Of a DNA stretch of 36,487 nucleotides, positions 18,817-29,842 are shown piece by piece (positions within the stretch are counted from its first letter, which is position 1; each line of letters begins with the position of its first letter). The stretch spans positions 1 to 36,487 of the forward strand of contig JASWJB010000379.1 of the NCBI GenBank assembly GCA_032433595.1, written 5' to 3'. The position numbers were made by a program, and so were the translations under genes. The notes under the pieces are model-generated. The model ran no database searches. It was given only the letters and a program-made list of their open reading frames with translations, and was not told the origin of the DNA. The DNA is from Conoideocrella luteorostrata. Taxonomy: Eukaryota > Ascomycota > Sordariomycetes > Hypocreales > Clavicipitaceae.

Positions 18817-21600
18817 TTACCGCACAATGTCATCCGACTCGTACCCGCTCGATCTCCGGCTCAAGCCGTCATCATAGTAAGAACTTTGGCCACAAAAGGA
18901 AGAGTGACTGTCAGAGCCCTCAGTCGAGGCTTTAATCGCACCTTTGAACAAAAGGCTGGCAAGATGCTTCGCGAACTCTTTTGCCTTGATGGTGGTGATG
19001 GAAATTCCATCCCAGCTGTCTTCCTCATCCCAGCTGTCTTCTGCATCCCAGCAGTATTCTGCTGTATGATTCCACCATACCCGTTGCCAACCAGGCTCGG
19101 GGCCAAGACGATACGTGAGGTAAGCACGGCGATACTTAGCGTCGTCGAATACGAGGCTTAGGACCAAGTATTTTGAGCGGTCTCCATTTACTAAGAACAG
19201 ACTCCATTCCGGTCCCTTTATCTCGGTCGGATTTTTATTATGCGCGAGGACTAACTCATCTGCTATAATGTATGTTGTCCAAGGAGCCCCTGTTTGCCTA
19301 GCTCCAGACGTTTTTGAGAAGGGACTTTGCTTGTCTAGCCTGGAAGAAACTCGGAGGTATGGTGTGGAAGGCTCAGTTCTCCCGATCCTATGTCTTCTAT
19401 AGATATCCCATATCAAGTCGCGCAGTCGTTTTGTCCCAGTATGAAACATAACACAAGATGGAAGACTGCCGTTGTCTCTGAATATGTTGTCTTCGTGAGG
19501 CTTGTCGCTAAAATACGGCGTCATTGAGACACGATACAGACATGCTGACAGATTCGCAGAAATTGAAGCCCGTAAGAACACCTGAATCAGACTCATGATC
19601 AATTCTAAATCGCGGCGGACCCAGTAAAATTCAACGGGTCTTTGCCCCAGTCGACAGAGTGTCTTTAGTGCCTTTGTGGACACGGCCAAATAGCAGAGTT
19701 CCCGAATCTGCTCCCAATCTGGTCCGATATAAGCAGAGAATGTAAGCAGAACGAAGAATTCCTCAGATGGATTCTTGATCTCTGGCTGGTCGTTGTTGTA
19801 TCCAGCCCAAGCCTGCTCCATCGCTGCTATTACGTCACCCCGGAGTAGGAGCATGTCTTCTCCCTCGAGTTTCACAATGATTTGTCGCAGTTGACGTCGT
19901 GACTGATAATCTTCATTTCTGGACCGAAATAAGAGATCAATATTATTCTCAGTTATGAATAGGCCTATTACTCGAGAACGGATAAACGTAGCGTCTCGAA
20001 AAGCGCACTGCTGGCTGTCGTAGTTACGTAGAGAGTCCGAACTGGTCGGCAATTGTGCCTCGAGATGGCCCTCTTGACCATCCGAAACGTTTAAGCTCCA
20101 TGATCTTATCTCTTCTTGGTGGCTAATAGAAAGATTTGCTGTTCCTTGAAGAATGCTCGCTGTCTGTTTGTCGTCGAAATAAACGGCAGTATGTGAGGCT
20201 CTGGACCCAACCCAAGCCGACTGCTCCATGAATGATTCAATATTGTGGTATTTTTCGACCAATTCGTTTGTAATAGATGGAATTGTTGATTCTGCATATC
20301 GCGGGACAAATGTAGCCGCTGTAGCTGTATTGGTCGTCGACACGAGGTATTGCAACTGGCAAATAATTCTCTCGCGATAATCATCGCGAGCCCAATCGAA
20401 GATAAAGTCCATGATAAGAAGCAGTCTGAGAGCGTCATCCAAGAAACTAACATCTCCGTTCCACAGACGTACTACATTCTATTATTCGTCAGCAAGCGTC
20501 ATTGACGCCAAACAATGCCTGACATAGCACGCAGACAGGTGGAGATTTGGTTACTGACCATACCGTATTCACCAACATCGCCTTTTTGTTTCCAAACCAA
20601 ATATGCCAGTGATATCTCCCAAACTGCCCCTTGCTGACTTATACACCACAGACAGGGATCAGGATCTTGTCTCGCACCTTTCGAAGAATTCTGTAGCTCC
20701 TTCTGGATGAAAAGAGCTTCACGGACTGCGAATGCTGTCTCCTTGTCGATGCTGTTCTGTTGTTGACCAATTTTCCCTTTGGCCTCAAACACTAAGAACG
20801 GGAAAAGACAGATGCTGTCGCTGTCTATAAGTGAGCTTCGAAGCTGCATTTGAACAGTTCGTCCTCCGCTATCATTTCTAATATCCTTGCGGAACATGTT
20901 GTCCTCAATCCTTCCAATACGCCGGAGTCCGCATATCCTATCAGGTTGTTCATATTTCTTGTTCAGCTTCTTTGATAAGGAGGTGTCATATTGTATCGTG
21001 GTGTCGGTGAGATACCCGAATATTCTGTTATGCATCGCACTCGACCTTCATATCGTTAATGTAAAGCCTCTGGAACCTAAGGCTTGGAGGTCTTACGCAT
21101 TTCCGCTGCGGTTGCAAGTGCAGACCGTCCTATTTTTCTGTTGATCAAGTAGCCCATTGGATGAAGGGTCAACCTCAACAAAAGATTTCCAGAGCCTTCC
21201 TGTGCAAGTGCGACTGCGACGGTCAGCGGAGAATATTGGGCATAGAGAACTAGTCGTGCCAGCGAGCATACCAATTCACTTCTCGATCGAAGCGTTTAAA
21301 TACCTCTGGCTCAAATCTCATGCGCCAATCTCTCGTCATCTCTGCGCAGTCACCGTTCGCTTGAAGTCCTAATTGACTGATAATTTCCGCCCTTTCTCGA
21401 ATCTCAGTGCGCCATGGTCGATTTTTGTCAAGATGTAAATCCTCTCTCCATTCATTATAGGTCTGCTTCATTAGCTTCTGCACATTGGCAACAATACTTT
21501 GCAACGAATTAGGCCACTCTTCTTTCGATTTGTAAGGAACAAACCCAATTCCATAATCCTTGACTAACTTATTGCGTGCAATGTCCTGCTGTCGGCTCAT
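18817..21600 (-). CDS. PD-(D/E)XK nuclease-like fungal protein, four exons
   Basis: Rebuilt from three broken frames as exons 21600-21272, 21213-21097, 21024-20564 and 20471-18817. Introns are 58 bp (GTATGC, CTGAC, CGCAG), 72 bp (GTAAGA...AACAG) and 92 bp (GTATGG, CTGAC, GTAG). The phases agree throughout and give 853 aa. The middle matches a fungal PD-(D/E)XK-like family that I recognise by its order of motifs: PDRICGLRRIGRIE (Pro176-Asp177), LFPFLVFEAKGK (Glu229-x-Lys231), a Glu/Thr-Ala-Phe helix, LWCIS-QGAVWEI, and LLLIMDFIFDWARDDYRERI just after the third splice. About 500 residues follow the usual core. Near residues 780-800 is an acidic WDxEDS repeat. Nuclease activity is inferred from the fold signature and not demonstrated. 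Confidence 0.8.
19012..19066 (-). repeat. 18-bp coding repeat (WDxEDS)
   Basis: Three imperfect 18-bp units inside the last exon of the PD-(D/E)XK-like gene encode WDAEDS-WDEEDS-WDG. The unit is a multiple of three, so copy changes keep the frame. Confidence 0.75.
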
Positions 21601-23539
21601 TTTAGCGGTTCAAATAAGCGTGGCAGCAATGAAGTCAGAAATGTAAGGTGCGTTTTGGTTGTGGTATTATTTCGGTTGTGGTATTATTTCAGTTGTGGTT
21701 TCAAGAATGAGGTTCTGCTAATGACCGAAGAACCGAAAGTTTGTGATCGTAAAAATGGCGTAAATCGACGCAAGTAACTTACGATGAATATAAGACGCCG
21801 CGATGTTGCCAATAAATGTAGCATAAATGAGTTAACGTGGCTAACTAGTGACACACAAAGAGAATTTCCATTGCCATCAATTCCTTTTTTTGGCGAGCCA
21901 AAATACCATTGCACCAAGAAGAGGCAGCTGATCCTCGTATTCAAATGTGATATTGCCAGGGCTCATGTATATCCGTCTAATGCAGGACATCGAAATGGGC
22001 TCAGGACAGTGGAATACTGGACGATAATCCCCATTTTTGCGCTAGGATTCGTCCCTTTAGCGTTCACAAATATGCATGTAGGTAGTAATAACAGTTCGGC
22101 TTTCTGAACACTGCCCCCGATACAACCCTACACAGTGACAGTGTGTCAACAGGACTAACCAACATCTGGAGCATTTAATTGGGCAGATTGCGAGTTGCTG
22201 GTGCCGCAGGCTGTACGGAGTAGGCTGAGCCAAGGGCCGTTTGCCTCTCTCCCAAGTATGTAAGTGATTGCGCCGACAACGACATGAAGGCGGAGATTTG
22301 ATGGGGTGGATGGGGAGAAGTCAGCGGCTTACCAGCAGTGGGCTCACAGAACATGATACCAAGCCGGTACATGGCACTCCTTCTTGAACAACGAGCCTGC
22401 CGGCTCTTCACAAAGCGACTTTGGTATTGGTTTCAAGTGGCACTATGGAGACCTAAAGCTTAGACCGAAAAGGCTGATTGAAGTACTTTCAAGTCACCCC
22501 AGACAATTTCTGGATGTGGACTCTGAAGGCTTCTGCTCGACAAATCTTTTGCCATCATGGTGAATGCAGTGCCGGTTCCTCGAGCCAGAAGCAGGATAAC
22601 TTATGTCAGAAGCCAAGTTATTCACGTTAGAGTCTATAGGTGCAAATATCATGGCTTAGGAGTTTCGATCTCGTTTCGCTACATAGTAACATAGGTCACA
22701 AAGGCTCAACACAGTAACTTGACACAGAATTCTGGTTAAGACCTATTTTGGGCTCTCCACACTGGCGTCGCGATGCTTGACCTCAAAGTTGACGCCGTTG
22801 GGAGTCCCAAACGCTGTTTTTATGTAGTTGTTTTAATTGGGTGGGGGCTGCAATATGTGACCATGCTGTTGACCTCATAATGCTTGGTTTCTTCTCTCTT
22901 TCTTGGGTCATAATTGATTGATGTATAATCTGTGTGCTCAATGCATTTGCCATGTCACTCCTGTTCCCAACAAGGCACTTTAGCTAAGTTGACCAGAGCG
23001 AAATGCAGCAAAATGGAAGAAGAAACAGAAACTAGATATATTCTCAATCCAAAATACATTAAAAGGACAAGTCTACTAGTTGATAATTATTATTAAACCA
23101 AGTCATAAGAGTAAATACAGTCAGTTAAGTTATTCATAAATAAAATGAGTCTAACAAGCCTTTTATTTTCCTCTCTCTAACTGGTAGACTTATTTCTCTT
23201 TGGTGTTGCAAACTAAAAATGCAACTATTTTCTGCTTTCCCCTAACTAATCATTTCGTATTTGCGATTTGGCCCGTATTCTGCCCAACTTGGCCACGGCG
23301 CTAATGTCCAATGGGACCCTGGGACCCTAGGACCGACCCTTGAAAGCCGTCGATTCGGCGGAGGAGTCAATATTGATTGCGGCTGAGGCGTTCCGCGGGG
23401 CAATATTGCGCGAAATGGACACATCAAGCTGTGAGATAAGAACCAGCTGTTTCTAGATCAAAAAATTTGGATAAAACATGCGTTTCTATTATGGAATCCA
23501 TAAACTCGTAACCACGTACTAATTGCCCAAGTCCTCTCA
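21601..23539. other. Gene-poor AT-rich gap between nuclease-like and HET genes
   Basis: About 1.9 kb between two divergently transcribed genes. A 17-bp repeat (GGTTGTGGTATTATTTC) is present two and a half times at 21657-21700, immediately upstream of the nuclease-like gene. The sequence becomes strongly AT-rich at about 23030-23260. A stop-free stretch at 22357-22563 (+) was considered as a relic exon, but no partner exon was found. Confidence 0.45.
21657..21700. repeat. 17-bp tandem repeat, 2.5 copies
   Basis: Two perfect copies of GGTTGTGGTATTATTTC followed by a partial copy (AGTTGTGGT), about 60-100 bp upstream of the start of the PD-(D/E)XK-like gene. It could affect its promoter. Confidence 0.8.
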
Positions 23540-25861
23540 ATGTCCGACTGGTTTTCACCCTTCACCGGCAGCCGCCCAGCAGACTTCAAATACCCGCCCC
23601 TTGATGCCTCTCGGAAAGCATTTCGCTTGATCCGCCTTCTGCCGCCGAGGCCATCGCTCATTCCCGGTTGGAGCGACACCATTCGAATTGAGATCCACGA
23701 GGCCAGCATTGATGCAAGCTCCACCTCGTCATGCCTGTACGACGCCCTCTCCTATGTCTGGGGGGTCTCGGGCGGTCAGAAGGCGAACCGGATGATTCTT
23801 GTAGAATCGGGAGACAAGACGTATAAGCTTCGCATTCATCGCCCCCTGGAAGTGGCTCTTCTTCATCTCGTCGCGAACAACGTCACACACTTGCCGCTTT
23901 TCGTTGATCAAATCTGCATCGATCAAGACAGTACGAATGAGAAAGAGCATCAAGTCTCCCTCATGAAAGACGTATACGCGAATTGCGATCGCGCTATAAT
24001 CTGGCTGGGGTCGGCGACTCGCAACTCAGACTTATGGTTCAACTTTGTTCGCGACAGGTGCTCCGAGGGTACACTTGGTGGGCTTCTGGGCCCCAGAGTC
24101 AAGAGCTTCATGACAGTATTCGACGCAGTGATGGATCCAGCAATTGAGGTGGCAGGGCAGGAGAGAGATGATCGCGATGCAATACTAGCCAGCATTCGCA
24201 ACTACGGAGACCAATTCCCTCTTGATGGGTACAAGGATATTCTCGAGCGCAAATGGTTCGGCCGTCTTTGGACCATTCAGGAAGCGTGCCTCGCTCCTCG
24301 TGTTGTCATGGCTTGCGGCAAGCATGTATTGTGTTATGACTGCTTCAGAGCAGGCATGCTGTTCTACAATTTATACAACACACACTGGGTACGAAATCTC
24401 ACGGAAGCACAGCCCAAGAGCGATCTCAGACGGCGCAGTGAGCTATTTGACAAGTCGGCCAACATCCTCCGTATGGTTCAGGAACGCAAAACCATTCACC
24501 AGACAGGTGATCGACTGTTCCTGTATGATCTTGTGCTCAAATACAATGTCAATGATTTCAAGACCAAGATCGGCGCCAGTTTAGCAGTGGATCGAATCTT
24601 TGGGTTGCTAGGCCTGGGTGCGGACAACGACAACTTTCGCCAACGTTTGCGAGTTCTATACGATAAAGAGGATGAAAATGCAGGGGTCATTAGCACCTAC
24701 ACTGAGGCTGCAGCCCTGATGCTAGGAGAAAACGTCGATATGCTCCTCTTCAACCAGCATCCGAAGAAGGTGGAGGGCTTGCCATCTTGGGTACCAGACT
24801 GGAGCATGAATTTAACAACTCCTGTCGGGTATGCGAGCTTGAGGGAGTCGGTATACACTGCTGGAGGAAGCAAAGAGGGGAGCAGTTATTGGGTTGATGA
24901 GGAGACCCGTCAACTGACCATCAACGGAGTTTTGTTTGACAGGGTGGTACGTGTAGGCGAGCGGACATATTCAGATGACGCTGTGCGAAGTGTTGAGAGA
25001 GAAGTTGACTATCGATCGTCGAAATTGTTTTTTGACGAAATCGGAGATTTTGTGAGGGAAGCTGCCGTCACGTTCAGCGCAGGCGCGAGTTCAGATTCGC
25101 CTCCGGATGGCCAGGCTCAAGCTCAGCAGCTTCTTCGTGTCTCCGATTCAGGACTGTCTCAGAGACACTTTGCCGCAAAGTTTGGCTCGCCTGCAGGGAT
25201 TGACAGGCTGCAATCTCAGTATGATTTCATATACAAGTTAGGCGAGCGACAACTCAAATCAGACGCCTTCATTGCCTCCTACTCCATCACCAGGATCTAT
25301 CGCACCGTCGGCGTCATCCCGTGGTACTTTACTCCGCCGTCGGAATCAGATGCCCTCGGTGTCTGGGCAAGAGGTCCCGTGCCAGCAGCAACAGTTGCGT
25401 ATCAGGGTTTGACGGATCTCCTCGAAGACATCGTCGGGTTGTGCTGTGCATCAGCTCGCGTCAAGTGGGCAGTTTACTATATCTGGTTTCGTAATCGGTT
25501 CGGCAAGAGGAATGTTAAGGTTGACCCTGTGGAGGCTACAAAGGCCGGTCTGCCGAAGGATTTCATGGAGACAAGAGAAGAAAGGGCTGCGTTCACGGAG
25601 CATATCCTCAAGAACGTCGGTCGCAGGGTCTACCGTACAGCAATGGGGTATGTTGGAATGGGGCCGCCACAGATCAAGTCCGGCGACGCGGTGGTGGTGT
25701 TCCATGGAGGGACAATGCCGCATATCTTGCGAGAAACAAATGGTATGGAAATGAACAGAGGGGGCGAAACTTGGCAGTACGTGGGAGAGGCATATTGCGA
25801 TGGTATTATGGATGGCGAATCTTTGGAAGGCGGCGTCGTACGCGATTTCACATTAGTCTGA
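23540..25861 (+). CDS. HET-domain (heterokaryon incompatibility) protein
   Basis: Intronless, 773 aa, ATG 23540. The HET domain occupies about residues 65-250, with its three conserved blocks in order: YDALSYVWG (67-75), FVDQICIDQ (121-129), then QVSLMKDVYANCDRAIIWLG (138-157). RLWTIQEACLAP follows at about 243-254. The C-terminal half has the tail usual for these proteins, ending GDAVVVFHGGTMPHILRE and a final WQYVGEAYCDGIMDGE block that marks a complete gene. HET domains trigger cell death when unlike fungal individuals fuse, and some act in wider innate responses. No NACHT, ankyrin or WD40 repeats are present, so this is a HET-only protein with an unnamed C-terminal region. Full length and without a break. 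Confidence 0.93.
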   Translation: MSDWFSPFTGSRPADFKYPPLDASRKAFRLIRLLPPRPSLIPGWSDTIRIEIHEASIDASSTSSCLYDALSYVWGVSGGQKANRMILVESGDKTYKLRIHRPLEVALLHLVANNVTHLPLFVDQICIDQDSTNEKEHQVSLMKDVYANCDRAIIWLGSATRNSDLWFNFVRDRCSEGTLGGLLGPRVKSFMTVFDAVMDPAIEVAGQERDDRDAILASIRNYGDQFPLDGYKDILERKWFGRLWTIQEACLAPRVVMACGKHVLCYDCFRAGMLFYNLYNTHWVRNLTEAQPKSDLRRRSELFDKSANILRMVQERKTIHQTGDRLFLYDLVLKYNVNDFKTKIGASLAVDRIFGLLGLGADNDNFRQRLRVLYDKEDENAGVISTYTEAAALMLGENVDMLLFNQHPKKVEGLPSWVPDWSMNLTTPVGYASLRESVYTAGGSKEGSSYWVDEETRQLTINGVLFDRVVRVGERTYSDDAVRSVEREVDYRSSKLFFDEIGDFVREAAVTFSAGASSDSPPDGQAQAQQLLRVSDSGLSQRHFAAKFGSPAGIDRLQSQYDFIYKLGERQLKSDAFIASYSITRIYRTVGVIPWYFTPPSESDALGVWARGPVPAATVAYQGLTDLLEDIVGLCCASARVKWAVYYIWFRNRFGKRNVKVDPVEATKAGLPKDFMETREERAAFTEHILKNVGRRVYRTAMGYVGMGPPQIKSGDAVVVFHGGTMPHILRETNGMEMNRGGETWQYVGEAYCDGIMDGESLEGGVVRDFTLV

Positions 25862-28420
25862 TTTCTGCTACGGATCTCCGGATTCACATTTACACGGCGG
25901 TAAATCCGTGCATTTGCATTGCAATTTATTCAGGCGAGTTTTGTATGCTACATCAATCTCTGTGGAAGATCAGAACAGAGATTTCCCGCAAAAAAAAGAA
26001 CTGTCACGGAATGTCACGTTTAGAGAAGCAACCACATCCGACGTTTATTGTAAAGGTGTTCGAGCTCCAGGAAAACCTGATACTACTGAGAATTCCATTT
26101 GAGTCAGTGCGAGACTGTCCGCCGAAGACAGATGGGAAATGCAGCATAGTTATATTATTTCCAGTTTTGTGCCCGGGCGTGCTTGGGAGCACATGCAATG
26201 CTACCCTATATAAATTCCGCTGCCGGAGTAATTAGTTACTCTACACGACGTTCGGCCTTGCTGACCGGCAACTTCAAACATGAATAAATGGCTTGACAGC
26301 GACGCTGCGGGTCATGCCGCACTTTATCTGGCTCCTTGCTAGTTTCGGCTGCAGGTTTGGCAGCACAATTCAAAAACCTGCAATTACTGTAATTGACAGC
26401 GGCCTGTGACATTCAGGTGCATGCCGTTGCAGGGAAGGGCTGGTCGGTGCAAGAGTCAGCGTTTTTGCGTTCGGCCCTTGGGTGATGAGAAGCTGAAGGC
26501 AGTGGCTGAAACTCGAACAAGGCTCAGAAGCTGACTGTGGCAGGGGTTGGCCAATATTCCATGCATAAATAGGCAATCTAATAATTGAAAAGTGTAATGA
26601 CAGCTATCATTTCCAGGCTATTTCCAAACTCTAATGGCCTGCCGTTAGGCCCATGCTGGCCCGTCAGACGCGGCGTATCACAATGTGGCTTCAGCCCGTC
26701 ATGCTTGACACTGACTCGAGGAGGTTCTCAATTATTCGTCTTGAACTTGAAATGTCGAACAAGCAATGACAGGCCCGATAATCAGTGAAGAGGCGCTAGT
26801 AGCTGCAGGCCAAAGAATGCCGGTCTCCTACACAAATGAAGCGCAGTTGTACGTTCGTACATCTATCAAGGTTATTATTGAAGGGCAATTTCACGTTATT
26901 ACAAGGTCATCCCTGACTTTTGTGGCCGTTTGTAATTGATACCACGCAGCCCCTGTTTTGATGAATTGATTAACCACGTACATGAATTTACTCTACCGCA
27001 CACATCAGTCGCAGGAAAAGGCGCACAATTCTCTACAGGGATCTTGGCCCTCTAACCTGATCTACTGTTGCATCGTAGATTAATCAGTCTCACATGGTAG
27101 ATTGAATCTCTGGATCTTGAGTTCGCACACTGTTGTGTGGTATTCCGCCCATCCTCTTGTACCCCGGCGAGACATGTGAAGGATCGCGAGGCAGATTGCG
27201 TGCGTGTGGGGGTCAACAATCGCAATTAGAGCTATCTGTGAGCCATGTGGGCCACGATACGATCCCAAATCGAACGGAATATCGGAGGTGAAATGTTTAC
27301 GACACGGAGTGGTGGACTAGTGAAGTGGGCGATGGCTCGATCGTGGAGTCTGGGGAAATTGCAAACAGGAACTGCTCAAGGTGGATTGGCCTGGTGTGAG
27401 CCGTCCCTCGCTTGCAAAAATCCGATATGATACTCTGTACTCCGTACTCCGAACTCCGTTGTTGAGTCGGGGCAAGGTTGTATGTTTGTTGGTTAACTAA
27501 CAAACTACGTAACTAGTGTCGGTACCAACAGCAACATAAAAGTCTTGGCAATTTTTCTGGGAAGAAAGTACGAAGTCAAAAGAAGCTATTTTGAAATGCA
27601 GGCACGCCATCAGGTCTCGAACTTGGCAACCCCCCCGGGTCGTTCCTCGATCTTGGTTGGTTGCCTCGACAAATTCCCCAGTCTTGCACGTTACACGGCC
27701 CAGTCGCAACTCACGTCTCTTTCAAGACAAGACGATCCGGGCACGTCGGCAGCAACGAGCTAAGGCCGCAGTGAGAGGCCCCGGCCAAGATCTGCTTTTG
27801 GGTTAGCCTGTGGAAAAGAACTAACTAAAGAACCCTGCAGAATCGCGACGTGGGGTTGGAGTCAAGGCGACGATCCAATCAGGGGTAATGGAATGTTGGA
27901 GGAAGAGTCGCAATGGTTGTTGGTGAAGACCGTGAGAGTCACCCATGCGTGCGAGCCGCAGGACTTGACACCACCCACGCATTGCTAACTTGGATTGGTG
28001 TAACCATGAAGAGGATTCTCTAGTTCCAGAACCCCTGCTGCTGCAGTCGATAGTGCACCCTTCCCAGGTTCGTTAATATGACTACCTCGGGCTGTCAGAG
28101 CGCACCACCGCAGGCTTGTGAAGGACGGACGGGCCCGCACAGAGGTTCGAGTGAATTAAGGACGGAGCAGCAATCTTGTTCGAGGAGGGGGGGGGATCAA
28201 TGGCAGAGGTCCGGGTACAATCCCCGCTGCTGATGGCAAGTGGAAAATATCATATAACTGGTTTACATGGACGACGATCTTCTCCGCCTTTCTGGGATTT
28301 CTCTTCTGTTTTGCCCATTGCGACGGTTTTGAGTTTGACATTTCCCGGCTGGAGTTTTGTAGTAGCAACTCCCCCATACACTCGTTCACAGCACTACTCG
28401 TTTTATCCTCAGAGACCATA
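25862..28420. other. 2.5 kb intergenic region, no gene supported
   Basis: The 3' flank of the HET gene and the 5' flank of the GPI-anchored HsbA gene. A cluster of TACTCCGTA-type motifs lies at 27431-27460. A CCAAT box in good context (CCAATCAG) is at about 27874. The small open frames (25771-26235, 26585-26788, 27545-27763) lack any signature. A tRNA B-box-like GTTCGAGAC near 27615 on the minus strand has no A box, so no tRNA is called. Confidence 0.45.
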
Positions 28421-29842
28421 ATGAAGTTCCTCCTCTTCGCCGCTACGGCTCTTGCCGTGGCGACTCCTACCCTCGACAAACGCCAGGGTGCTGTCCTCCA
28501 GGCCGACGTTGCTGCCATTGCCTCCAACGTCGCCATCCTGCAAACCGCAGTCAATGGCTTCCAGGGCCCCCCCCAGGCTGATGGCCTGATCAAAGCCTCT
28601 GGGGACGTTATTACATCCATCAAGAAGGCCACTACTGACGCCAATGCCTCGCCACAGCTCACCACCCCCGAGGCTCTCCAACTCACCGGCCCCATCTCCG
28701 ACCTGATCAAGGTTGTCAACGCAACCGTGGATGCCTTGATCAAGAAGAAGCAGCTCTTTGCTGATTCCGGTCGCGGCTGTGAGGTTCTGCCTCAGCTTGA
28801 GCAGCAGAAGACTGGTACCCAGGACTTCACTACCGCTCTTACTCCCAAGCTGCCCAAGGACCTGCAGCCTCTCGCTGCTCAGCTGTCTGCTCCTATCATC
28901 AAGAGTCTGTCTGATGGTATCGCCGCCTTCCAGGATGTGAAGTGCGCTACTCCCTCAACGTCATCTTCCCAGGCTCCAACCACCTCTTCTACGTCCGCGA
29001 CCCCTACCGCCACTGGTACTGCCACTGGTACTGCTACGGGAACTGCAACTGGTACTGCAACTGGTACTGCAACTGGTACTGCAACTGGCACTGCAACTGG
29101 CACTGCAACTGGTACTGCCACTGGCACTGCCACGGGAACTGCTACTGGAACTGCCCCCGGCACTGCCACGGGAACTGCTACTGGCACTGCTACGGGAACT
29201 GCTACTGGTACTGCCACCGGTACTGCTACTGGCACTTCGCCTTGCCCTACCGACAGCAAGACTGCCGTTCCTACCACTACTATCACTGCTGAGCCTTGTC
29301 CCGAGTCCACCGTGACTGTGACCGAGACTGAGCCTTGCGATACCGAAACTGCCTCTCATACCGGCGGTTCTGGCACCAAGCCCACCAGTGGCTCCGGTTC
29401 TCAGCCCACCGGAGGATCTGGTACTCAACCTACTGGAGGATCTGGTTCTCAGCCAACTGGAGGATCTGGTTCTCAGCCAACTGGAGGTTCCGGTACTCAG
29501 CCTACTGGAGGATCTGGTTCTCAGCCAACTGGTGGCTCCGGCTCTCAGCCAACTGGTGGCTCTGGCTCTCAACCAACTGGTGGTTCTGGACCTCAGCCTA
29601 CTGGCGGCTCCGGCTCTCAACCCACCGGCGGCTCCCCTGGTGAGAGCAGCCCTGGATCTGGAGGATCCGGGCCCGAGCCCACCACTCTCGCCCCGGTCCC
29701 ATCTTCCGGCAGCGGTGGCAACGGCGGCTCTGGCACCAGCCCTGGCTCTCCCATTGCCACCGCCGCCGCTGCCCGAGGTGAAATGTCCCTTGGCGTAGCT
29801 GTTGCTGCTTTTGCCGGCATGGTCGCTATTGTTGCTCTGTAA
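28421..29842 (+). CDS. GPI-anchored HsbA-domain cell wall mannoprotein with two repeat linkers
   Basis: Intronless, 473 aa. A signal peptide (residues 1 to about 17) is followed by a Kex2-type Lys-Arg at 20-21, as in secreted wall proteins. Residues about 24-180 form an HsbA (hydrophobic surface binding) domain, the fold of Mp1-like galactomannoproteins: regular amphipathic helices with AIASNVAILQTAVNGFQG near the start and LSDGIAAFQDVKC at the end. Two tandem-repeat linkers follow: nineteen ATGT tetrapeptides (197-272) and eleven GGSGSQPT-type octapeptides (315-402), separated by a Cys-containing segment with TVTVTETEPC. The tail (MSLGVAVAAFAGMVAIVAL, the last 19 residues) is a GPI-attachment signal. 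The Ser/Thr linkers should be O-glycosylated stalks that hold the domain out from the wall; by family it binds hydrophobic surfaces or lipids. Confidence 0.92.
   Translation: MKFLLFAATALAVATPTLDKRQGAVLQADVAAIASNVAILQTAVNGFQGPPQADGLIKASGDVITSIKKATTDANASPQLTTPEALQLTGPISDLIKVVNATVDALIKKKQLFADSGRGCEVLPQLEQQKTGTQDFTTALTPKLPKDLQPLAAQLSAPIIKSLSDGIAAFQDVKCATPSTSSSQAPTTSSTSATPTATGTATGTATGTATGTATGTATGTATGTATGTATGTATGTATGTATGTAPGTATGTATGTATGTATGTATGTATGTSPCPTDSKTAVPTTTITAEPCPESTVTVTETEPCDTETASHTGGSGTKPTSGSGSQPTGGSGTQPTGGSGSQPTGGSGSQPTGGSGTQPTGGSGSQPTGGSGSQPTGGSGSQPTGGSGPQPTGGSGSQPTGGSPGESSPGSGGSGPEPTTLAPVPSSGSGGNGGSGTSPGSPIATAAAARGEMSLGVAVAAFAGMVAIVAL
29009..29236 (+). repeat. 12-bp coding minisatellite, 19 copies
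   Basis: Nineteen tandem units of GCN-ACN-GGN-ACN, each encoding Ala-Thr-Gly-Thr; unit 13 has CCC instead of ACN (Ala-Pro-Gly-Thr). Third positions vary between units (T/C/A), so older units have drifted while the protein stayed constant. Frame-preserving copy changes would alter stalk length. Confidence 0.95.
29363..29626 (+). repeat. 24-bp coding minisatellite, 11 copies
   Basis: Eleven tandem 24-bp units encoding [GS]GSG[STP][QK]PT, mostly GGSGSQPT. The first units are more diverged; several middle units are near-identical at the DNA level, which suggests recent copy exchange. The linker is predicted to be flexible and O-glycosylated. Confidence 0.95.

Noticed and set aside
22357..22563. 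68-codon plus-strand stop-free stretch (contains FGIGFKWHYGDLKLRPKRL) as a possible relic exon
   Set aside because: The sequence looks protein-like, but there is no start, no clear acceptor and no partner exon nearby. It could be a gene remnant, but the evidence is too thin.
27590..27640. B-box-like GTTCGAGAC on the minus strand as a possible tRNA
   Set aside because: No A box or cloverleaf can be built.
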